Shown one piece after another: positions 56,791 through 64,000 of a stretch of DNA of 64,000 bases. The notes below the pieces were generated by a model, which saw only the letters and a program-made list of their open reading frames with translations, did no database searches and was not told the origin of the DNA. A program made the translations under genes and the position numbers. The stretch is taken from contig CM051521.1 of assembly GCA_028015205.1 (NCBI GenBank), forward strand, positions 123,450,614 through 123,514,613, in the 5' to 3' direction. Source of the DNA: Mytilisepta virgata. Its lineage: Eukaryota; Mollusca; Bivalvia; Mytilida; Mytilidae. How positions within the stretch are numbered: position 1 is the stretch's first letter; each line of letters begins with the position of its first letter.

Positions 56791-56929
56791 TTGTTCATTG
56801 TTTTTTAGTTTTCTGTGTTTATTTGTTGTGCTTGTGGTTGTTCTTTTGTCTTTCCGGGTTTGTATGTCCAATGGATTACATTTTTTTATTGCTCCTTAGG
56901 TATATTTGTCCTTTTTTTGTCCAGATCAG

Positions 56930-57395
56930 GTGCTAACAGTTCTTGTTTGTGATTGGTTGATTAAAATAATTTTTTTCTCTCTGAAACTGCTGGGCCAAAT
57001 AGAGCCAAACTTGACAGTGTCTATGGCTTATAACAAAAATCTACAGAACTGCAGAATTGCTTGAAACCAAACATGGCCTGAATTTTCATCATAAGGTGCT
57101 GACCAAATGTTGTAAATTTGTTGCCAATCCTGCATTCAAGATGGCCACCAGCAGAGGACTTAGGTTAACATAAAACCCTATGGGAAATACATCAAAAAAT
57201 CTTCTGGAGAACCACTGAATTTTAGAATATGCTAATCTGGAGGTAGAAGGACCTTGATGCAGACAATTTTGGTCCCTACAAGGCTTACCACACTTCATAA
57301 TGATAGGGAGAAGTAACTTCTCTTTTTGAGGTACATCAATAAAAACGGCTTTCATGCCAAGTGAGCAATAGACTCAGCCCTCTGAGCCTCTAGTT
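56930..57395 (-). mobile_element. pearl/HINE-like family A variant, minus strand, 5' part
   Basis: Inverted relative of the 48.58-kb copy: it ends at the right with the complement of the GAGGCTCagaggGCTGAGtc hairpin region and contains the same 'atggccaccagcagagga' and 'cttgacagtgtc' modules. Only the 5' third remains. Confidence 0.7.
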
Positions 57396-57402
57396 TGGGA
57401 AT

Positions 57403-57675
57403 TATCCTTGTCCAGGCCATAATTTTTTTCTCTTCAAGATAGCCATATCATATTAAGAATGAAGATGTATCTTGATAAGACAGTTGTCGTTATCTACATT
57501 TGACCATGAGTCTTGACCTCAAGGTGAAAAAATATTTTTGGGAAATATCCTTGTCCAGGCCATAACTTTTGTGTACTTCAAGATAGACATATCATATTAA
57601 GATGTATCTTGATAAGACGGTGTGTCGCCTATCATCATTATCTTCATTTGACCTTGACCCTAGAACTCAAGGTAA
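57403..57675. repeat. 143-bp tandem repeat, two copies
   Basis: 'atccttgtccaggccataa' at 57404 and 57547, both followed by 'cttcaagatag', 'catatcatattaaga' and 'cttgataagac'. It resembles the module of yet another tandem-core family. Confidence 0.75.
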
Positions 57676-57684
57676 AACTAGAAA

Positions 57685-57922
57685 TTGTGTCTGTAAGACA
57701 CGAATGTCCCGCCTAAAATATAGGTTGTCATATATGAATGCTCAGTACTATCCAAGGCAGATCCACTGATGAAGTTTCATTGATACACTATGCTTAGTTC
57801 CAAGGAAATTAACCTAAACAAAAAACTTAACCACATAGTTCATACGTAGGGATGGACAGACGTACAGACTGACAAGGGTAACTCTATATGCCCCATCCAC
57901 ATTCGTGGGCGGGGCATAAAAA
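57685..57922 (+). mobile_element. HINE/pearl-like element, family F, complete
   Basis: 5' hairpin TTGTGTCT-gta-AGACACgAA and 'tgtcccgcc'. One module, short 'ggacagacg' runs, then 'gggtaactctatatgcccca' and a 3' hairpin GCCCCatCCAC-attc-GTGGgcGGGGC followed by ataaaaa. GGGGC and the 5' cccgcc form partial inverted ends. Confidence 0.78.
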
Positions 57923-58365
57923 TCTTTATTTTGTAATCAACCAATGAGAAATAAGAATTTGTTCATAGATGCTTCCTGTCAAAGCAGTTTCAGCGAAGAT
58001 TTTTGAAAACTCGGCCAATCAGAAACAATTGCCCATGGCGGCCACGTTTTTTTGCCCCAGGAATATTTGTAGAGGATCTCACAAACATCATTCCTGCAAA
58101 TGGTTTCAGAGAAGAAGATCTTTAAAGGCAAAGTTTATGCCGGATGAGGGACGCCGAGTGATGGCAATAGCTAAAAAGTCATTTCCCATCTGGTTTACAT
58201 GGAATCTTTGAGCAGCTGCAGTCATTTGATGAGCAGATGGATCTCTTCCAAAAGTGGATTGTTTGTAGAGGGTATATCTGTAGAGGATGCTTTCTGTCAA
58301 GTTTGGTTTCATTTGATCCAGTGGTGTAAGAGGAGAAATTTTTTTTTAAATCAGCTGATCAGAAA

Positions 58366-61347
58366 CAAGAGGCTCTCAAGAGCCTGAATCGCTCACCTGG
58401 CAAACAATGCGCTATAAACTAAATCTCATCATCACCATTCACTAAGGATACCATGTTTACTTTAAAAACCAAATATTGTTGAAATCCGAGCAAGTGTAAA
58501 AAATGGCGGGAAAATGGCAGCCATTTTAAAAATGACCCTCCAAAACAAACTTTCATCATCACCATTCAACTTGGGATACCATGTTTACCTTGAAAGTAGC
58601 TTTCATCTTCATTTTCTTTCTATAATTCAGGAAAAAATAGCAAAAAACAGCATTTTGACCCCTATGTTCTATTTTTAGTAAGGGCGGACATGTTTTTCGA
58701 CCAATCAAAAATCGAAGCATTAACTTTTTGCAGGATACCCTAAGGAACAATCTTATCAAGTTTCATTTGATTTTGAATAGTAGTTTCAGAGAAGAAGATT
58801 TTTGAAACAATAACATAAAAAAAAGCCAAAAATGTCAAAAAAGGGCAATAACTCTAACATCAGTTGACAGATTTTCACGAAAATCAGCACACAGGTAGCT
58901 CTCATCATGCTGAACACTTTCAACCTGCCAGAATTTGCCGTAACCTAATGATTTTTGAGATATTTGCGCAAAACTGTTGTTTGACCCCTATGTTCTATTT
59001 TTAGTAACAGTGGCCATGTTTTTCAACGGATCAAAAATCGAAGCATAAACTTTGTGCAGGATACCCTAAGGAACAATCTTACCAAGTTTCATTTGATTTT
59101 GAATAGTAGTTTCAGAGAAGAAGATTTTTGAAATAATAACATAAAAAAAAGCCAAAAATGTCAAACAAGAGGCTCCCAGGAGCCTGAATCGCTCACCTGG
59201 TCCTTAAGCTTTAAGGGAGTCTTTCATGAGCTATTACCCCTATAATGGATCATCTGACAACTTCGACCCAATTCAGACTTTTGTAGAGCTCAATGAGCTG
59301 ATTGTTTAAGCAAACAACAGCTTTTCTCTATCGACAATAGTTTTCATTCTATAGGGCAAAAACAAGAGAAAACGCTATTTTTGACATTTAAAGGGTCATC
59401 TATAAGGCATCAACAGTTATTTTGACATTTAAGGGACAAAACTTCAACTCCTAAAGGGCTCATTTAAACATTTTGCAAACTAAGGGAAATGCTGTGAAAA
59501 TGGTCAATTTTGATGTTCTAAGGGGAATAACTCCTAAAAGGAATGATCATACAACTGAAGTACAAATTTTAAAAAAAAATCAAGAAAAAGGGCAATAACT
59601 CCTACATGGGTGGTTACATCTTCTTCAAAATTTCAAAGCAGGTAGATCTTGAGGTGTTGAACACTTTTGCTTCCCATCAGAATTTTGATATCTGTCACCA
59701 TTTTTGAGTTATTTGCAAAAAACTGCAATTTACCCCTATGTTCTATTTTTAGCCATGGCAGCCATGTTTTTTTACAAATCAAAAATCCAAACGATAGTTT
59801 AGTAGCACTCATGCCAAGGAACAACTACACTAAGTTTGGTTGCAATTAAACTTATGGTGTAAGAGGAGTTAACGATTTTATTACAATGAATAAAGACTGC
59901 AAAAATGGTCAATTTTGACGATCTAAGGGGAACAACTCCTAAAAGGAACGAACCTACAACTTCGATCCTGTTACAAATTTTGTAGATCTTTGTGTGCCTA
60001 ACAATATGAAATTTAAATTTTTCAAATTTCCTTTATAGTATCCAAGATATTGAGCTTAATAAGTGCAAAATTTGGAAAAAATGCAGAAAAAGGGCAATAA
60101 CTCCTACATGGGTCGTTGGATCTTCTTCAAAATTTCAGAGCAGGTAGATCTTGAGGTGCTGATCACTTTTACCCTATGCCAGAATTTTGATATCTGTGAC
60201 CGTTTCTGACTTATTTGCAAAAAACTGTGATTTACCCCTATGTTCTATTTTTAGCCATGACGGCCATGTTTTTATACGAATCAAAAATCCAAACAATAGA
60301 TTTGTAGCACCCATACCAATTAATAACTGTACCAAGTTTGGTTGCAGTTGGACTTATGGTGTTGGAGGAGTTAACGTTTGAAAAAGTTAACGGACGACGG
60401 ACGACGGACGGACGGACGGACGACGGACGGACGACGGACGCCAAGTGATGGCAATAGCTCACATGACCCTTCGGGTCAGGTGAGCTAAAAAGGGCAACAA
60501 CTCTAACATCAGTTGACAGATTTTCACGAAAATCAGCACACAGGTAACTCTCATCATGCTGAACACTTTCAACTTGCCAGAATTTGCCGTAACCTAATGA
60601 TTTTTGAGATATTTGCGAAAAACTGTTGTTTGACCCCTATGTTCTATTTTTAGTAACAGTGGCCATGTTTTTCGACGGATCAAAAATCGAAGCAAAAACT
60701 TTGTGCAGGATACCCTAAGGAACAATCTTACCAAGTTTCATTGGATTTTGAATAGTAGTTTCAGAGAAGATTTTTGAAATAATAACATAAAAAAAAGCCA
60801 AAAATGTCAAATAACTCCTAAAAGGAACGAACCTACAACTTCGATTCTGTTACAAATTTTGTAGATCTTTGTGTGCCTAACAATATGAAATTTAAATTTT
60901 TCAAATTTCCTTTATAGTATCCAAGATATTGAGCTTAATAAGTGCAAAATTTGGAAAAAATGCAGAAAAAGGGCAATAACTCCTACATGGGTCGTTGGAT
61001 CTTCTTCAAAATTTCAGGGCAGGTAGATCTTGAGATGCTGATCACTTTTACCCTATGCCAGAATTTTGATATCTGTGACCGTTTCTGACTTATTTGCAAA
61101 AAACTGCGATTTACCCCTACGTTCTATTTTTAGCCATGACGGCCATGATTTTATACGAATCAAAAATCCAAACAAGAGATTTGTAGCACCCATACCAATT
61201 AATAACTGTACCAAGTTTGGTTGTAGTTGGACTTATGGTGTTGGAGGAGTTAACGTTTGAAAAAGTTAACGGACGACGGACAGACGGACGACGGACGCCA
61301 AGTGATAGCAATAGCTCACATGACCCTTCGGGTCAGGTGAGCTAAAA
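58366..61347 (+). mobile_element. family A element nested in the host, itself carrying a third
   Basis: Starts 'aagaggctctcaagagcctg' and 'aatcgctcacctgg'. It has modules with 'ctatgttctatttttagtaa' and 'gggcaataactctaacatca', then a gacggacgacgg run and 'gacgccaagtgatagcaata'. The 3' hairpin CTCACATGACCC-ttc-GGGTCAGGTGAG is followed by CTAAAAA. An inner element occupies 59163-60490. Confidence 0.85.
59163..60490 (+). mobile_element. innermost family A element (third nesting level)
   Basis: 'caagaggctcccaggagcct' to hairpin CTCACATGACCC-ttc-GGGTCAGGTGAG and CTAA. It interrupts the outer element's 'aaatgtcaaa|aaagggcaa'. The uninterrupted version of that junction survives at about 58836-58851. 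Internal modules carry 'gggcaataactcctacatgg' and 'ggtagatcttgaggtg', and an array of (gacgg) units. Confidence 0.88.
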
Positions 61348-61613
61348 AGTATTGCCCATAGATGCCATGTTTGTCGCTCGATCACGACGAAATGATGAAA
61401 TTTTATTAAGGACCTCACATAGGTGCTTCCTGTCAAGTTTGGTTCCATTTGGCCACACAGTTTCAGAGGATTTTTTTTAAATCAGCCAATCAGGAAATAA
61501 AATCGCCTATGTTTGTTGCTCGATCAGGACGAAATGAGGAAACTTTATAAAGGATCTTACATACAGCAGATGCTTCCTGTCAAGTTTGGTTCCATTTTGC
61601 CAGGTGAGCTAAA

Positions 61614-63625
61614 AATGGGATACCTAGTACAACTCACAGATCAAATATTTCATAACTGCCAAAAAATGTTGAACAAACAATTTCACATTCACTGGGTATA
61701 CTAGTAATTCAAAAATTTCAAAGCACTAGCAAACAGGAAGCAGTAATGCAGCATAACTGAAAATTTAACACCAACAGACCAATTCTTATATTAGAAGCTC
61801 AATAATTTGCAATGAAAGTTTCAGTTCAGATAGACAGACAGACAGGACAGGGCATTACTCAAACCCATCTCTTACACAGATAACAGTAAAAATTTTCTTC
61901 ACACAGGCTTATGAAATTTTAGAGAGATAACATTCAAGCTGCTTTATTTTCATTAAAAATATTGAAACAATGACAGTTGTTCTGATAAAAAATCCTAATT
62001 CAAACAATGATTTAATAAATACATCTCTGATAATTAGAAACGGTACAATTTTGTAAAAATTTTCCATTATTTTTTACACAATAACTATTAAAACTAAACA
62101 TGAACAAACATGTATTGCTTGAAAACTGTATAAAATTCCCCAAAATGTAGATCTAATAAAACATTCCTATGTTGTCTACTATCCAACGAAATATAAATAT
62201 AAAACCAATACATTTGAAGCAACTGAAAACCATAAAACCAGTGTAAATATAAAACATGCTGTATTAGTCTGGATAAATACTTGCAATGTTAAAACCAAAA
62301 GCTCCTGGAGAGCAAACATTTCAACATCTGACTATATTTGAAACTTTGAAGACATTTTCATTTAAAATCAGTTTTAAGTAAAAAGGAATGAAAAGTTTGT
62401 TTTGCTAAACCTCAACATAAAATTGTTTGCTACACAAAATTGCACTCTTAAATGTACTATTCTTTTAAATAATCTTTTACTCTATTACAGAGGTGATTAA
62501 TTGTACGGTTTGTCCGTATTTTTCACGAAATTTTGTGTCAAAATACGCTCTACGGATTGTATTATAAAATCTACCGAGATACACAAATCCGGAAAAAAAT
62601 CTGCTTTTGGTCTGGAATTAGACGCTTTTTATACTAGCAATGTGCCATCGTTTCAATCGCGCTTCTAACGTTGAATATCAAAACCAGCATGGCTGATGGG
62701 GTTGATGAAAATCATAAATAATTTGTTCATCAAATGGTTGAATATGCAAAGGAAAACTGGAAGGAATATCAATGAGACTTCAAACATTTATTGTCTTGTG
62801 AATTGAGTGTTAAAGTTCAACTTGGAAAAAGCCTCACCCCCCAAAAATTCTTAGGATTAATCATGTTATTAGTTATAGTTATAGTTAAGTTTGGTTAAAG
62901 GTAATATTGTCAGTTTTAAAAAGTCGCCCAATGACTCAGCCTTAAAACATGAATGTACAAAATATGTACAAAAGGCTTGTCTTGGACTTAGTACCTTTCA
63001 GCCCTTTTTTAGAGAAAAGGGGGGGGGGGGGTTTCATATAATATTAATTTCAAAGTGATAGGTGAAGGAATTCTATTAAAATTTGTACCATGAAGGTTGT
63101 TTTCTATCTTAAAAATATGACCCAAATTGCTGTCAGAATGCAGGAAATGGCATCTAATTTTTGAAAATTTTCGGAGGGGGGGGGGGCATGTTTGAGTCGT
63201 CTTACGACGCTCACCTGTGATTGTACTGACAGAATTCTAAAAGTACTGATGATAATAATTGAAAATACTGATAGACCACAAAATGGGTAGGCAGGTCTGC
63301 TATTACCTCCCTTTTAACAAAAGTTATCTCCCATGTAAAATTCAACTGCAGATTGCTATTTCTAGGCCATTTGTATAATTTTTAAACTCCTCTTGCAATT
63401 TTGAAAAAATTCAAATAATATCTGTAAAAGGAAGTAGTTAATAGGATAAAAAATTTGTTTCTTCAAATATAATTCTATGACTAGATTACCCAGTTTGTTT
63501 TTGGATTTTATCCTTCTCCAGTTTTGAGAGTATACATCTTCCTCTCTTAGTATTTCTAACATAGTCCCCAGTGTAATAATGTACATTTGGCACTTTGGCT
63601 TTGTATTTAATATGAGATTCTTTGA
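61614..63625. other. spacer without recognised genes
   Basis: AT-rich, with poly-G runs near 63020 and 63177. 'gtacggtttgtccgtatttt' near 62508 may be a repeat remnant. The 94-codon minus-strand ORF at 63362-63646 has no family resemblance. Confidence 0.45.
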
Positions 63626-63628
63626 TAA

Positions 63629-63786
63629 TTCACCCATTACATGCATATAATACTCTACGTCTTACTCCATCTGGAAGTAATTCACCCATTAAATGCATAT
63701 AATACTCTACATCTTACTCCATCTGGAAGTATGTCACCCATTACATGCATATAATACTCTACATCTTACTCTATCTGGAAGTATGT
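63629..63786. repeat. 52-bp tandem repeat, three copies
   Basis: 'cacccattacatgcatataa' and 'tactctac(a/g)tcttactc' with 'atctggaagta' recur at 63631, 63683 and 63735. Confidence 0.88.
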
Positions 63787-64000
63787 TTTCTTATACAGGT
63801 TCCTATCATATAACTTAGTTATCAGTTACAATCTACTTGTAAAGACCTAACAAGATTATACATTATTTTATATGATAAGACCTGCATTTATTTTGATCAC
63901 TTGCTAGGATAGGTCATAAAGGTATTAGTAAATAATGTGCTTTTGGAGTATAAGTAAAAAATGAACCTTATATTTAGTATACCAATGAGGTTTGACAATA

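Larger units (their letters stand above)
57925..61613 (+). mobile_element. family A host element interrupted by a nested insertion
   Basis: Modules of the 'accaatgagaaataagaatt' and 'cagatgcttcctgtcaag' type run from 57925 to about 58365 and resume at 61348 with 'attgcccatagatgccatgt'. The element ends 'ccaggtgagctaaaaa' at 61613. The gap is filled by a second family A element. Confidence 0.75.

Noticed and set aside
63362..63646. 94-codon minus-strand ORF (CQMYIITLGTMLEILREEDV...)
   Set aside because: It begins inside a 52-bp tandem repeat, has no recognisable family and no flanking exon that could be joined. Left as unsupported.

Overview
This window is animal nuclear DNA. It is AT-rich, gene-poor, intron-rich and packed with interspersed repeats. 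The repeats point to a bivalve mollusc, probably a mussel-like species (inference). Several families combine short terminal inverted repeats, tandem modules of roughly 100-190 bp, an ACGG-type microsatellite and a 3' hairpin, which is the layout known from bivalve 'pearl' elements and Helentron-associated (HINE/DINE-like) elements. There are no bacterial features, rRNAs or credible intact tRNAs. Nearly all long ORFs are shadows of repeats or introns.

The main gene is on the minus strand, from about 51950 down to 15481. It is an SGSM3 (small G protein signaling modulator 3) orthologue, rebuilt here exon by exon with matching GT/AG sites and phases. Eighteen shared coding exons plus one terminal exon give about 759 residues: a conserved N-terminus, a TBC Rab-GAP domain with both catalytic fingers, an SH3 domain and a RUN-like C-terminal domain. 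The last exon exists in three tandem, diverged, intact copies (18519-18651, 17522-17657, 15481-15616). All have the same splice phase and all end in KHHLFSW(D/E)L-stop, so they look like mutually exclusive alternative last exons. One TBC-distal exon (39396-39524) also has two partial tandem copies downstream.

A second minus-strand gene, 7402 down to 3125, has two visible exons. They encode a signal peptide followed by a basic eight-cysteine secreted protein. Its CC-x12-C...C-x10-CC pattern resembles an anaphylatoxin-like fold. A TATA box lies upstream.

The rest is mobile DNA and unassigned spacer. 0-7.1 kb: a pearl-like element, a tRNA-derived SINE with a 10-bp target duplication, foldback sequences and elements within and around the small secreted gene. 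7.5-15.4 kb: intergenic, with a 168-bp tandem repeat, a pearl-like element and a TACTG MITE. 15-52 kb: SGSM3, its introns hosting pearl-like elements, a 788-bp TTAA-flanked MITE, a LINE 3' fragment and a 164-bp satellite-like array. 52-64 kb: upstream intergenic DNA with a foldback element with long repeat-built arms and a nest of pearl-like elements inserted into each other.
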